From the NCBI GenBank assembly GCA_034003325.1, contig JAVEYW010000006.1, positions 192,362-256,361 of the forward strand: a DNA stretch of 64,000 nt, given 5' to 3'. The notes below the pieces were generated by a model, which ran no database searches, was not told where the DNA came from, and saw only the letters and a program-made list of their open reading frames with translations. The position numbers and the translations under genes are program-made. This document shows, in pieces, positions 1 through 8,960 of the stretch; position 1 is the first letter of the stretch, and every line of letters starts with the position of its first letter. The DNA comes from Desulfobacterales bacterium. Its GTDB lineage: Bacteria > Desulfobacterota > Desulfobacteria > Desulfobacterales > JAFDDL01.

Positions 1-473
1 GGGCCGCTGAGCTTTTCGGGGTGATCGTGTATCAGCTTTTCCAAGGAGATGAAAGGGGAGACATCTTCCGTCACCAGAAAGGATTCGTATCGAAAAAAGC
101 TGAGTTGCCGTTCCCCAGCCGCCACGGGTGCAACCGTTGGAATACCGTTTTCCCTGAATTCACAGATGGTTTCAAATTCAGCCATTCCCGGAGAGGTGCT
201 TCTTCCAGAGACCCAAGCCGCTATGCGTGCGCACACGCCCAGTCGCTCGGCAATATGGCGTTTCAGGAAAAAAACGCTTGTTTTTCCGCAAGGATGGACT
301 TCCAGGCGGGTGACACTTCTTTCCCGGATCTGTTTAACGAGGGTGCCGCCCCCATATTGATAGAATCCGTCAAAGTCCATCAGGCCGTTTTCTGATAGGA
401 TGGGCGCATAGTCCCGATTGATGACCATGTTCTGGCGGGCATCAATTTCTATTTTTTGGGAACCGATGCTCAT
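1..473 (-). CDS. LPS/Kdo kinase-like protein (WaaP/InaA type), 3' end outside window
   Basis: The first 157 residues of a protein that leaves the window on the left. It starts at the ATG whose complement ends at 473 and overlaps the upstream glycosyltransferase by 32 bp. Visible are a glycine-rich stretch (YGGGTLVKQ, about residues 39-47), a lysine in FFLKRH (about residue 70), and an acidic FRYESFLVTED segment (about residue 130), the order expected in the N-lobe of WaaP/InaA kinases. Such enzymes phosphorylate heptose or Kdo in the LPS core, on the cytoplasmic face. The catalytic loop is not visible. Assignment rests on this pattern and the LPS neighbourhood. Confidence 0.72.
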   Translation of the reverse strand, partial: MSIGSQKIEIDARQNMVINRDYAPILSENGLMDFDGFYQYGGGTLVKQIRERSVTRLEVHPCGKTSVFFLKRHIAERLGVCARIAAWVSGRSTSPGMAEFETICEFRENGIPTVAPVAAGERQLSFFRYESFLVTEDVSPFISLEKLIHDHPEKLSG

Positions 474-1599
474 TCGCTTTTTCCTCGCATACGCGAGCAT
501 ACAGGTCAAAAAGCCGGCGCATATGGTTTCCCATGGTGAAAGCGGTTGCCTTTTCAGCAACCCGCTGTCTTATGGCCGCCCGGTCGGAAACGGCCAGAAA
601 ATCCTGAATCCGGGCCGATAATTCATCGGCATCCCCTGTTTTTAAGACAAACCCCTCCCGGCCGTTTTTGATGATTTCAGAGGCGCCGTTCATTACGGTG
701 GTGATCACGGGTGTGCCGCAGGCCATGGCTTCAAGGCAGACATTGGCAAAGGGATCATAGCGGGTCGGCAGTACCAGTAAATCAACGGCGCCGTATAAGC
801 GTTCAAGATCTTTTTGGTATCCCAAGAAAACGGTGGCTTCTCCCAAACCGGCCTTTTCGGCCCATCGGCGATAGGGTGGAATCGGATCAGCGCCGGCTAC
901 AAAGAGCCGAATGTTTTTGGCGCCGCTGCGGGCGGCCGCTTCGATCAAAACGGGAAGCCCTTTTTGCTTGAATTCGTTCCCCACAAACAGGATCGACAGA
1001 TGGTCCGGCTTAATGCCGTATTGCATTCGAAAGGCGTCACCGAATCGATCCCTTGCGGTGAGATTGAATCGACTCGTATTCACACTGTTGTAAATGACGT
1101 GAATTTTTTCATCGGGTATTTGATAGTGGCTGCGGATCTGATCCTTTACCAATTTCGAATTGGTTAGAACGAATCTGGCGCCGTTTTGTTGAAAGATTCG
1201 TTTTTCCAGAAAAGTCAACACCTGGCGTCTGGGAGTGATCGCTTTGAACTTTCTAAGCAGGGGGTTGGTATATCGTTGTTCCATCTGGACCGGATTGATG
1301 CCGTCCGATGCCCGGAAAATGTCCTGGTTCCAAATCCGTTCCATGCTTTGAACCACGTCCAACTGAACCCCGGAGATTCGTTTAGATGCTATCAGGGCAA
1401 AGGAGAGGTTTTTCCCGGGAGAGGAGAATGGAAAGACCGGGACATGATGGAGTTGCACCCCGGGTATTTTTTCTCCGGTAGTGGCAAAGACATGAACTTC
1501 ATGTCCCCGGCGGGCCAGCTCCGTGCTGAGGGACAGGGCGTACCGTTCCAGCCCCCCCTTGGTTGAAAGAAAGTGCCGGCATACCAACCCGATCTTCAT
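442..1599 (-). CDS. Glycosyltransferase family 4 (WaaG-like)
   Basis: A 385-residue GT-B glycosyltransferase, probably adding a sugar to the LPS core. The N-terminus MKIGLVCRHF followed by the KGGLERY glycine loop is the acceptor domain. The C-terminal half has FVGNEFKQKGLPVLIEA and the donor-binding run with PTRYDPFANVCLEAMACG, in which the E...E pair of GT4 enzymes is present. A frame-open extension of 16 residues exists upstream, but MKIG is the conserved start of the family, so that ATG was chosen. It overlaps the next minus-strand kinase gene by 32 bp, suggesting co-translation. Confidence 0.88.
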   Translation of the reverse strand: MKIGLVCRHFLSTKGGLERYALSLSTELARRGHEVHVFATTGEKIPGVQLHHVPVFPFSSPGKNLSFALIASKRISGVQLDVVQSMERIWNQDIFRASDGINPVQMEQRYTNPLLRKFKAITPRRQVLTFLEKRIFQQNGARFVLTNSKLVKDQIRSHYQIPDEKIHVIYNSVNTSRFNLTARDRFGDAFRMQYGIKPDHLSILFVGNEFKQKGLPVLIEAAARSGAKNIRLFVAGADPIPPYRRWAEKAGLGEATVFLGYQKDLERLYGAVDLLVLPTRYDPFANVCLEAMACGTPVITTVMNGASEIIKNGREGFVLKTGDADELSARIQDFLAVSDRAAIRQRVAEKATAFTMGNHMRRLFDLYARVCEEKANEHRFPKNRN

Positions 1600-1834
1600 C
1601 GGAGAGCACCATAGCAAATACGCTTGCCCGGCTTTTTTACGCGCCATTCCCGATTCTGATCAACGCCGCATTCCGAAGTGAGGACTGTCGGATTATTGGC
1701 TGAGTCTGTGTATGGGGTCATGGATAACCATTCAATCAATTCAGTGGCGGCTTATCGCCGGTGAACAAAAACACTCATATTATTCGGCGGCGGAACATTG
1801 TCAAGGCGCAATTCCTGACCAAAATTCCTGACCG

Positions 1835-2689
1835 TTAAAACGCTGCATGATAGGTGGTGTCAAACTCGGTCAGTGCGGCTTTCTCTAAATTAAAGAGCGT
1901 TGTTCTCAGTTTGGCAAGATATTTAACCCGCTGCTGTTGGGTCATGCCGCCAAGAGAACGCATTTCATCCAGGTCGCAGAGCACGAAACGCCACGAATCT
2001 CCCTGCGCAACGGGAAGTAAATTGGTGACGGGTTCCGCATAGAGCACGCCCTTTCGGTGAAGATCGCCCATAAAGGCGCCCAACGCGCGCACCAGGGGTA
2101 GAAGCTCGCCTTTTTGGTGCTCTCTTTGAAGCACTGCCGCCAGCGTCTGATTCGTTCCTGTCGACAGCGACGCGAAAACCGCCTCGCGGGGAATAAACAA
2201 CCCTTCCCTTCTGGCATAGAAAAGAGGTTCAACCGCATCAATTCCCATCTCTTTTAGCCGGTAGTAAGCACACATGGCCTTTTTCGCCAGGGTCCTTCTC
2301 AGCAGATTTCTGGCCCGGATTTTGAGAGGGGCTTCGTGCACCTTGTAATGCTTCAGATACACATCCTTATTTTGGGATAAAACGGAACCGGAAACATAGG
2401 TATGCTTGTAATCGCTGGCATAAAAAGGCGTAAAAAAAGCGTTCCTTTCTTCAGAAAAAAAGGCTTCAAGCATTTTTTCGACTTCGATGTCGGAGATGGA
2501 ATGATCCCGCCTGCCCCGCCATCCCTTGATGGAAAAAGGGGACGTCTTGTTTTTCCATTCGCCATAAAGGCCATTGTCTGTTCTGAATATGGCGATTCGG
2601 CATGAAATTGAATTTGCGCCCATGCTGATACCTTCGGTGGTTGCCGCCGATGCAGTGGCGCCGTTTTTAATAGTTCGAGAGTGCTTCAC
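1835..2689 (-). CDS. Kinase-like protein of the LPS kinase group
   Basis: 284 residues starting at a GTG that overlaps the stop of the upstream membrane glycosyltransferase (GTGA), so translation is probably coupled. The middle holds a lysine in DVYLKHYKV, and the C-terminal third reads GDLHRKGVLYAEPVTNLL and later LCDLDEMRS. These align in spirit with the HxxGxxHGDL..N catalytic loop and the metal-binding Asp of Kdo/LPS kinases. The HGD triad is replaced by YAE, so activity is uncertain. The first 25 residues look poorly conserved and an internal start is possible. Likely role: phosphorylation or scaffolding in LPS core assembly. Confidence 0.6.
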   Translation of the reverse strand: MKHSRTIKNGATASAATTEGISMGANSISCRIAIFRTDNGLYGEWKNKTSPFSIKGWRGRRDHSISDIEVEKMLEAFFSEERNAFFTPFYASDYKHTYVSGSVLSQNKDVYLKHYKVHEAPLKIRARNLLRRTLAKKAMCAYYRLKEMGIDAVEPLFYARREGLFIPREAVFASLSTGTNQTLAAVLQREHQKGELLPLVRALGAFMGDLHRKGVLYAEPVTNLLPVAQGDSWRFVLCDLDEMRSLGGMTQQQRVKYLAKLRTTLFNLEKAALTEFDTTYHAAF

Positions 2690-4311
2690 GGCTGCCTTTC
2701 ATTTATTGACTTAAGGGTCGCTCCGGTTTTCGAGGGAAGTATAACCTCATAGAGGATGAGCCTGCCCAGCTTTTTTGAGTGCCACTCTCGAATGTTGTGA
2801 AAGCCGTTGGCCGAATTCACGGACGAGGGCGTTATTCCCTCATGTTGCCATCCCGCCTGATCCCATATGAAATAGTCATATTTTTGGTTTTGGATAAACT
2901 GGAGCAGCTCGGCCTTTGTGCGATAAAAAAGTGCCCCAGTATCAAAACAGGGCGCCCATGGCGTGTTCACATTGGCATAAAAGTGCACATCCGTTACCCG
3001 CTTAAAGGCTCCGCAGACGGATACGGCCCGCTGTCCTGTTTCGCGTTGCGAGATGAAAAGGCCGATTTCCCGGAAGATCAGCTTGTCCGCATCATAATTT
3101 GCCCGAATTATTTTGGGTGCAACGGTGAGCAGAACGAGCGCACACACAACGGCATATCCGGTGGCCGGTCGACACCGAAACCGGTTTGATAAAAACAAAT
3201 GAAACCGCTTGATGCCGGCGCCGATGAAAATAAATGCCGGCAGCAGAAAAACCGCCAGGTGGCGCTCCGCCGCATGCCACGCGCAGAACGTCTGAAAATA
3301 GAGCAGCCCCAACGCAGAAATGCAAATAAAGGCGATATACCGGATTCGTTTGTCCGTCCATGCGGAATGTCCCAGGGAAACTGCGCCTGCGAGAAGAAAG
3401 CCGAAAAAAATATAAAGCAGCGTTTCCACGATAAGGACGATGAGGGCGACAAGGGCGATAATCCAAACCAGACTTCTGATTCTGTCGAAGAAATACTTGC
3501 TGACAGTAAACAGGTCGGGTTGGTAAAGGGTTTTTAACTCGTTGCGCAGACCTTCGTATTGGGAAATCACCCCTAAAGGAAGATTCAATATTCTTTTGGG
3601 GTTGAGAATTTCAACCCAATTAAGTCCCAGGCCGGAAGCCAGCCCAATGAGCATGAATAGCAAAATAATATAGGGCGTTAAGAAAATGAGTAGATCCGTC
3701 CATCTGTTCCGGTTTTTAATAAAAGGCAAATAACATGCGGTTACCAGAATATAAAGGGAGCCTTCAATACGGGCCCATGTCGCAAAGGCCAGGCAGAAAC
3801 TGCAACACAGCAGTACCCCGGGGCGCCTTTTTTCGATGTGAAGAATAAAAAGATACAGCCCCGAAACTGAAAAAAACCAAAACAGGGGGTCTCGCAGGGC
3901 ATCCGTTGAGACGAACGTATAGGCCGGCAAAAGGGCAAACACCAGGGCGGTCAGCGACGCGACGGTATCATCGAAAAAGCGGCGCAACAGCCAATAAAAG
4001 GGAATAATGGTAAGGGTGCTGAAAAAGATGTTAACGCTTTGCGCCGCTATCACCCAATCACCGAAAATGCGATAGGCCGCGCAGACCGCTACCGGGTAGG
4101 GAGACAAATAAGAATAACAACTCAGAATCTGATCGAACAGGCCGAAATAGAGGGCTTTTGCCTGCTGAATGTATAAATGGCTGTCCGGGCTGATAATGGG
4201 GATTTGATAAAATAGATAAATCCTTGCCGAAAAACCCAGGGCAAGAACGCATGCCGCGGCTCGGGACAGGTTCAGTTGAACAGGCGAATTCGTTAAAGGC
4301 GCAAAGGGCAT
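2686..4311 (-). CDS. Polytopic membrane glycosyltransferase (PMT/ArnT-like, GT-C)
   Basis: 541 residues with roughly ten or more hydrophobic segments and a short soluble C-terminus. The first periplasmic loop carries SPDSHLYIQQAKAL, where the acidic residue matches the catalytic Asp of GT-C enzymes that use polyprenyl-phosphate sugars. RDPLFWFF and ATWARIEG resemble further GT-C loop motifs. The ATG 12 bp after the lpxL stop was chosen over an in-frame upstream extension that would overlap lpxL. Sandwiched between lipid A genes, it probably decorates lipid A or core sugars from the periplasmic side. The donor and acceptor are unknown. Confidence 0.75.
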   Translation of the reverse strand: MPFAPLTNSPVQLNLSRAAACVLALGFSARIYLFYQIPIISPDSHLYIQQAKALYFGLFDQILSCYSYLSPYPVAVCAAYRIFGDWVIAAQSVNIFFSTLTIIPFYWLLRRFFDDTVASLTALVFALLPAYTFVSTDALRDPLFWFFSVSGLYLFILHIEKRRPGVLLCCSFCLAFATWARIEGSLYILVTACYLPFIKNRNRWTDLLIFLTPYIILLFMLIGLASGLGLNWVEILNPKRILNLPLGVISQYEGLRNELKTLYQPDLFTVSKYFFDRIRSLVWIIALVALIVLIVETLLYIFFGFLLAGAVSLGHSAWTDKRIRYIAFICISALGLLYFQTFCAWHAAERHLAVFLLPAFIFIGAGIKRFHLFLSNRFRCRPATGYAVVCALVLLTVAPKIIRANYDADKLIFREIGLFISQRETGQRAVSVCGAFKRVTDVHFYANVNTPWAPCFDTGALFYRTKAELLQFIQNQKYDYFIWDQAGWQHEGITPSSVNSANGFHNIREWHSKKLGRLILYEVILPSKTGATLKSINERQP

Positions 4312-4322
4312 CCGGTTTTCCG

Positions 4323-5237
4323 TTAGTTCTTTTGTGCCGCCTGGGCCATGGCCGCGGGTGGTTTGGTGTTCCAACGCCTGTGAACCCAGAACCACTGGTC
4401 CGGATAGCGGCGGACCACGGATTCAATCACTTGATTATAAGCGCTGGTGTTGGCTTCAAGATCTTTTATCTTATCTCCCGTTCGAATGAGCGGGACTTCC
4501 GGCAGAATCATTCCCGTAAACCCTTTTTTCTCTCTCAGCAGAAACGCGGGAACCACCGGGGCGCCCGTTTTAAGCGCCAGAAGCGCCAAGCCTTCGTTGG
4601 TACAGGCCGGCATATTGAAAAAAGGGACAAAAACACCTTCCCGGGCGGCCACATTCTGGTCCATGAGAAGTGTTACCATTTCCTTTCGGTCCAGGCTGTT
4701 TAATATTTTTCGAAACGATCTTTTCTTGGGGATCATGGAACCACCGTAACGGGTACGGCTTCTTATGGTGAACCGTTCCAGCGGCTTGAAGTCCAGCGGC
4801 CTGTATACAATACTAAACGGGTGCCCGACCAAATGTCCCACCACCGGCATCAGTTCCCAATTCCCGAAGTGCCCGGTCAGCACCAGGACGCCCTTGCCTT
4901 TTGCGTAGGCGGTTTGAATATGCGCCATTCCCTCAATTTTGACGTGCCGGCGCAGTTCATCATTATTCAGGCAGTTGGACCAGCAAATTTCATAAAGCAG
5001 TTTTCCCAAATTTTCAAAAACGGCTTTAGCGATCCGTTGGATTTGCGCGTCCTTTTTTTCAGGGTAAGCATTGCGCAGATTATTGAGGGCGATGTTTCGG
5101 CTTCGCTTGACGATGGTATAAGCCAGCCGGCCCATGGCGACCCCTGTCCCGATGCCTATTTTTCGGGGTAAAAAACCGAAAATCCGCGTAAAACAAAAGA
5201 GCGCAGAATCGATGATAGGGTCTGTAAGGTTTCTCAT
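4323..5237 (-). CDS. lpxL: Lipid A biosynthesis lauroyl-type acyltransferase
   Basis: 304 residues of the LpxL/HtrB/MsbB family, which adds the secondary acyl chain to Kdo2-lipid IVA at the inner membrane. The catalytic HX4E motif is seen as GHFGNWE (His about residue 123), followed by IVYRPLDF and LMDQNV, both typical of the family. An in-frame upstream extension exists, but MRNLTD has an AAGG ribosome-binding site just before it and lies after the lpxK stop, so it is preferred. Neighbours lpxK and waaA make the lipid A role firm. Which acyl chain or position is used cannot be told. Confidence 0.93.
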   Translation of the reverse strand: MRNLTDPIIDSALFCFTRIFGFLPRKIGIGTGVAMGRLAYTIVKRSRNIALNNLRNAYPEKKDAQIQRIAKAVFENLGKLLYEICWSNCLNNDELRRHVKIEGMAHIQTAYAKGKGVLVLTGHFGNWELMPVVGHLVGHPFSIVYRPLDFKPLERFTIRSRTRYGGSMIPKKRSFRKILNSLDRKEMVTLLMDQNVAAREGVFVPFFNMPACTNEGLALLALKTGAPVVPAFLLREKKGFTGMILPEVPLIRTGDKIKDLEANTSAYNQVIESVVRRYPDQWFWVHRRWNTKPPAAMAQAAQKN

Positions 5238-5281
5238 TGCCTTCGATGGATGAATGAATTGCCGATGACGAAAAAAAGGTT

Positions 5282-6496
5282 TTATATCACGCGGCCGCTG
5301 AATATTGTCAAGCCGGAATTGGCGCATGATTTGCCGATTAAATCAAAGAGCCTCCTTCTGATCAGATCATGAAATGCGGTTTTGTGCGCACCAAAATCGT
5401 GCTCGATTCCCAATACCACCAGATTCGCCGGCCATTGGGTGAGGCCGTTGATTCTGCAGATATCCTTCTGTGTCGTTACGATGAGCTCCGCTTTTACATC
5501 GCGGGCTTGGTGCTGAAGCGCGGCCACGTCATCCGCGCTGAACCAATGATGGTCCGGAAAGGCTGCCGTTGCGGCCACCGTGCACCCCAGTTCGGTTAAG
5601 CTGTGATGAAACCCGGGGTTATCCGCAACCCCTGAAAAGGCGAACACGCGCTTTCCCCGAAGTAAGGTGCGGGCGGCGCCGGCGGTTTTTAGGAAAGTTT
5701 CCGCTGTCGCGGTTTTTCCCATCCCAATGAGATTCTCGATGACGGGTTCGAGTTGCGCCCGAAAAACCGGTTTTTGAGCGGCGTATCGGTTGACGGCATG
5801 AAGCAGTTCCGGCGCCGAAGGACTTTTCGGTCGGCATCGGGTTTCCACAATGACATCCGCCCGGCCGATAGCGGACACGGGTTCTCGTAAGGGGCCGCGC
5901 GGCAACAGATGGCGATTTCCAAAGGGGCGGGTCTGATCCACTAAAAGCAAGTTGATGTCCCGCCTCAACTGAAGGTGTTGAAAGGCATCATCCAGAATAA
6001 TGACCTCTGGAGAAAAGGCGGCGATAGCCCGGGTTCCCGCCATAAACCGGTTTTGCCCCACCACCACGGGAATATCGGTTAACGCATTTGCGATCATGAA
6101 GGGCTCATCACCAGATGCTTCAGGCGTGACAAGGGTTTTTTGACCATCGCTCACAATGCCGCCCGTTTTTTCGAGATTGCCCTTGTAGCCCCGGCTGACA
6201 ATCGCCACCCGATAACCGAGGGATCGGACCAGCCGTGCCAGATAGATGACCATCGGGGTCTTACCGGTGCCGCCCACCGTGATATTGCCGATCGAAATAA
6301 CGACACAGGGCAGCTGTTTTAGTTTGGCCGGCCGAAACTCGAATGCCGCTGATCTGAGGCGCGCGAGCCCGCCGTAAACCAGGGAGAGTCCCCACAGAAT
6401 CGTTTCGAAGGAAAAGGTTCGAGCGGCCTGGTTGCTTTTCATGGCCGATGTGATTCTGCGAATAAGAGGTGACACCGGCTTACTCCTGCTGGTCAT
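5282..6496 (-). CDS. lpxK: Tetraacyldisaccharide 4'-kinase
   Basis: LpxK phosphorylates the 4' position of the lipid A disaccharide at the inner membrane using ATP. The P-loop is clear (SIGNITVGGTGKTP), as are SRGYKG, GDEP and LDDAFQH, all diagnostic for the family. The 404-residue length is a little longer than the usual 330-360. The first 18 residues may be extra, and an alternative start is the Met at residue 19. The chosen ATG overlaps the end of waaA by 17 bp, fitting a tightly packed lipid A operon. Confidence 0.94.
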   Translation of the reverse strand: MTSRSKPVSPLIRRITSAMKSNQAARTFSFETILWGLSLVYGGLARLRSAAFEFRPAKLKQLPCVVISIGNITVGGTGKTPMVIYLARLVRSLGYRVAIVSRGYKGNLEKTGGIVSDGQKTLVTPEASGDEPFMIANALTDIPVVVGQNRFMAGTRAIAAFSPEVIILDDAFQHLQLRRDINLLLVDQTRPFGNRHLLPRGPLREPVSAIGRADVIVETRCRPKSPSAPELLHAVNRYAAQKPVFRAQLEPVIENLIGMGKTATAETFLKTAGAARTLLRGKRVFAFSGVADNPGFHHSLTELGCTVAATAAFPDHHWFSADDVAALQHQARDVKAELIVTTQKDICRINGLTQWPANLVVLGIEHDFGAHKTAFHDLIRRRLFDLIGKSCANSGLTIFSGRVI

Positions 6497-7805
6497 CGTG
6501 AGGAAGGAAAGGGGCCGTCAAGGATAACATCTTTTTCACGGCGCCGCCGTTCGATTGAAATATCGATAAAGAAATTTTCCCCATGGCATGGGCTTTTTCG
6601 GGGTTAGAGAGCAGGGCATTCACGTTACGATAAAATGCCTCGGCATTTTGAACCGTTACAGCGCCGCCGGCGGATTCAAGCGCGGTCGAAATGCTCATGA
6701 AATCTCTCATATCCGGTCCGAACAGGATCGGTTTGGCCCATGCCGCGGGCTCCAGGGGATTATGCCCGCTGCACGCGACCAGGCTTCCGCCCACAAAGGC
6801 GACATCGGCCAGGGCGTAAAAGTCGCGTAACAGGCCGAGCCGATCGACGATGATGACATCCACGGATTGATTGCTCGGGTTATCTTCCAGCGCCGTCATG
6901 GTAAATGCCTTCAAATGAGCGGACTTAGCCAGTTGCGTAACGGACGCCGCGCGTTTCGGGTCTCTGGGTGCTACCATCATCACGAGCGAAGGCCATTGGG
7001 TTTTTAGACGGCAAAACGCGCCGAGTAAAATTTCTTCTTCGCCTTCATGCGTGCTGCCTGCTACGATCACGGGTTGAGCCGGGTTGATGGCAAGTGATTG
7101 GCGGCGTGCAATGAGCTGCTCTGGCGTCAGCACGGGCCGGTTCTGGTCGAATTTCAAATTGCCGGCCATGACAATCCGGTGTCGTGCAATCCCCAGCCCG
7201 CTGAATCGCTCGGCGTCCATTTCGGATTGAGTACAAATATAGGTGAAGGCCGAAAAAACAGGTCCGAAAAAAAACGAAAAACGTTTATAATTGCGATAAG
7301 CACGTGCAGAGAGCCTGGCATTTACCAAAAAAGCCGGAATGTTGCGCTTTTTTAATTCGTTCATGAAGTTGGGCCAAATATCCGTTTCAACCATCAGCAC
7401 CATCGCCGGATCAACAAGATGAAGCGCCCTTTTGATTGAAAAAGGAAGATCATAAGGAAAAAAGCGAATGGCGGACGTTATGGAATGCAACCGTTCCCGG
7501 GCGATTCGATACCCCGTCAGGGTGGATACCGTCAGAAGCACCGGCCGGCCGGGATATTGCTGCGTTAATCCGGAAAGAAGCGGTGTGGCGGACAGGACTT
7601 CCCCCACGGACAAGGCGTGAACCCATATCGGTTTTTCCGATTTTAATGTGCCTGTTTTCCCGCGTGGAAGCGGTTGGGATGGGGCAACCCCCAGCCGGGG
7701 CAAAACGGTTTTTCTCCGTTTTTCAGAACAGAGAACAGCCGGCAAAATAACCGGCAGCGCGATGAGGACGGCAAGAAATAACAATGCATTGTAAATAATA
7801 ACCAT
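6480..7805 (-). CDS. waaA: 3-deoxy-D-manno-octulosonic acid transferase
   Basis: WaaA/KdtA transfers Kdo from CMP-Kdo to lipid IVA. The protein begins with a hydrophobic anchor (residues 3-25). It then has WVHALSVGEVLSATPL, containing the catalytic Glu, then FFPYDLP, ETDIWPNF, VAGSTHEGEEE and VGGSLVACSGHNPLEPA, the donor-site signature. 441 residues is normal. It sits directly upstream of lpxK with overlap, as in many Gram-negative bacteria. The number of Kdo residues added cannot be predicted from sequence. Confidence 0.95.
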   Translation of the reverse strand: MVIIYNALLFLAVLIALPVILPAVLCSEKRRKTVLPRLGVAPSQPLPRGKTGTLKSEKPIWVHALSVGEVLSATPLLSGLTQQYPGRPVLLTVSTLTGYRIARERLHSITSAIRFFPYDLPFSIKRALHLVDPAMVLMVETDIWPNFMNELKKRNIPAFLVNARLSARAYRNYKRFSFFFGPVFSAFTYICTQSEMDAERFSGLGIARHRIVMAGNLKFDQNRPVLTPEQLIARRQSLAINPAQPVIVAGSTHEGEEEILLGAFCRLKTQWPSLVMMVAPRDPKRAASVTQLAKSAHLKAFTMTALEDNPSNQSVDVIIVDRLGLLRDFYALADVAFVGGSLVACSGHNPLEPAAWAKPILFGPDMRDFMSISTALESAGGAVTVQNAEAFYRNVNALLSNPEKAHAMGKISLSIFQSNGGAVKKMLSLTAPFLPHDDQQE

Positions 7806-7876
7806 TTAAGGTTTTCACTCCCATAGTTAGAACCGTCTTATCGGTTCTCAGAACCCAACGAAGGCCACAACCCCGC

Positions 7877-8953
7877 TCAATCCGCATTTAACAAGGCGAT
7901 ACCGCCCAAGCAGAGGAAAACCAGGTTGGTCAGCCAGGCCGATATGACCGGGAGAAGAATGCCCCCGTATCCTAGAGAGATACAAAAACTAAAGACCACC
8001 CAGTATAGAAAGATGATAGCGATGCCCCAGGCAATGATCAGGGACAGGCGTTCCTTGAAAGCCCTGCGCACGGCAATACCGCTGCCTACCATGGACATGA
8101 TCAGACAGGCAAAAGGCAATGCCGTTTTTGCGTGAAGATCCACACGATAATTCCCGGCGTCATACCCTTCGGCCTCGATGTCGCGGATATAATTGCGAAG
8201 CTCATCGAAACTCATTTCTTCCGACTTTTTCGCCACCTGGCTTAAATCCTCCGGCACCAGATCCACCGGCTCGGTTTTTTGGGAATGAAAGTTAACTTCA
8301 AGGGCATGGGGCTTCGTGTTGATCCGTTGTTCCATGACCGTGTCCAACACCCATTCCCCGTTTTTAAAAACACCTTTTACGGCATCGATTCGCCGAATCA
8401 GCTTGAACTGGTCATCGAATTGATGGAGCGTAACGCCGAAGACGGCATTGTCCACCGGATTATAATGGGTGATATGGGTGATGCTTTGTTTCCCTTTGAT
8501 CCAGATATTATTTTCCCGCGTGGCCATAGCGGAGACCTTTTTAACCTCCCTCAAATAAATATCGTTTGCTTTGGCCATGGTCGTGGGGACAATCCCTTCT
8601 GAGAAAAAAAACAGGAGCAGACCGCTGCCCAGACCGATGAGGGCGATCGGCTTAAAAAGCGTATAAATGCCAATGCCGCTGCTTCTTAAGGCGACGAGCT
8701 CATTTTTTTTGTTCATCAGTCCCAAGGTAATCAGAATGGACAACAGGACGCCGACCGGCAATATTTGGGCGATGATAAACGGGATTTTGAAAGCAAGAAA
8801 TCGAAAGGTGGCGGCCAGGGGTGCGCCCGCTTCCATAAAATTATCCACTCGTTCAAAGAAATCGACAATCATGTACACGCAGACAACCATGACCATGATC
8901 ATGCTGAAGTATTTGACAATTTCTCGTATCAGATATTTATGAAGGATGTTCAT
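7877..8953 (-). CDS. lptG: LPS export permease LptG
   Basis: 358 residues with the YjgP/YjgQ layout: three N-terminal membrane helices, a central periplasmic beta-jellyroll domain (about 130-270), then three more helices. LptG with LptF forms the membrane part of the LptB2FG transporter that extracts LPS from the inner membrane. MNILHKYLIREI is the usual N-terminus. It lies 7 bp after the lptF stop and is preferred to a GTG 42 bp upstream. The family motif ELVALRSSGIGIY is the cytoplasmic coupling helix that contacts LptB. No lptB gene is in the window. Confidence 0.9.
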   Translation of the reverse strand: MNILHKYLIREIVKYFSMIMVMVVCVYMIVDFFERVDNFMEAGAPLAATFRFLAFKIPFIIAQILPVGVLLSILITLGLMNKKNELVALRSSGIGIYTLFKPIALIGLGSGLLLFFFSEGIVPTTMAKANDIYLREVKKVSAMATRENNIWIKGKQSITHITHYNPVDNAVFGVTLHQFDDQFKLIRRIDAVKGVFKNGEWVLDTVMEQRINTKPHALEVNFHSQKTEPVDLVPEDLSQVAKKSEEMSFDELRNYIRDIEAEGYDAGNYRVDLHAKTALPFACLIMSMVGSGIAVRRAFKERLSLIIAWGIAIIFLYWVVFSFCISLGYGGILLPVISAWLTNLVFLCLGGIALLNAD

Positions 8954-8960
8954 GGGGGAT

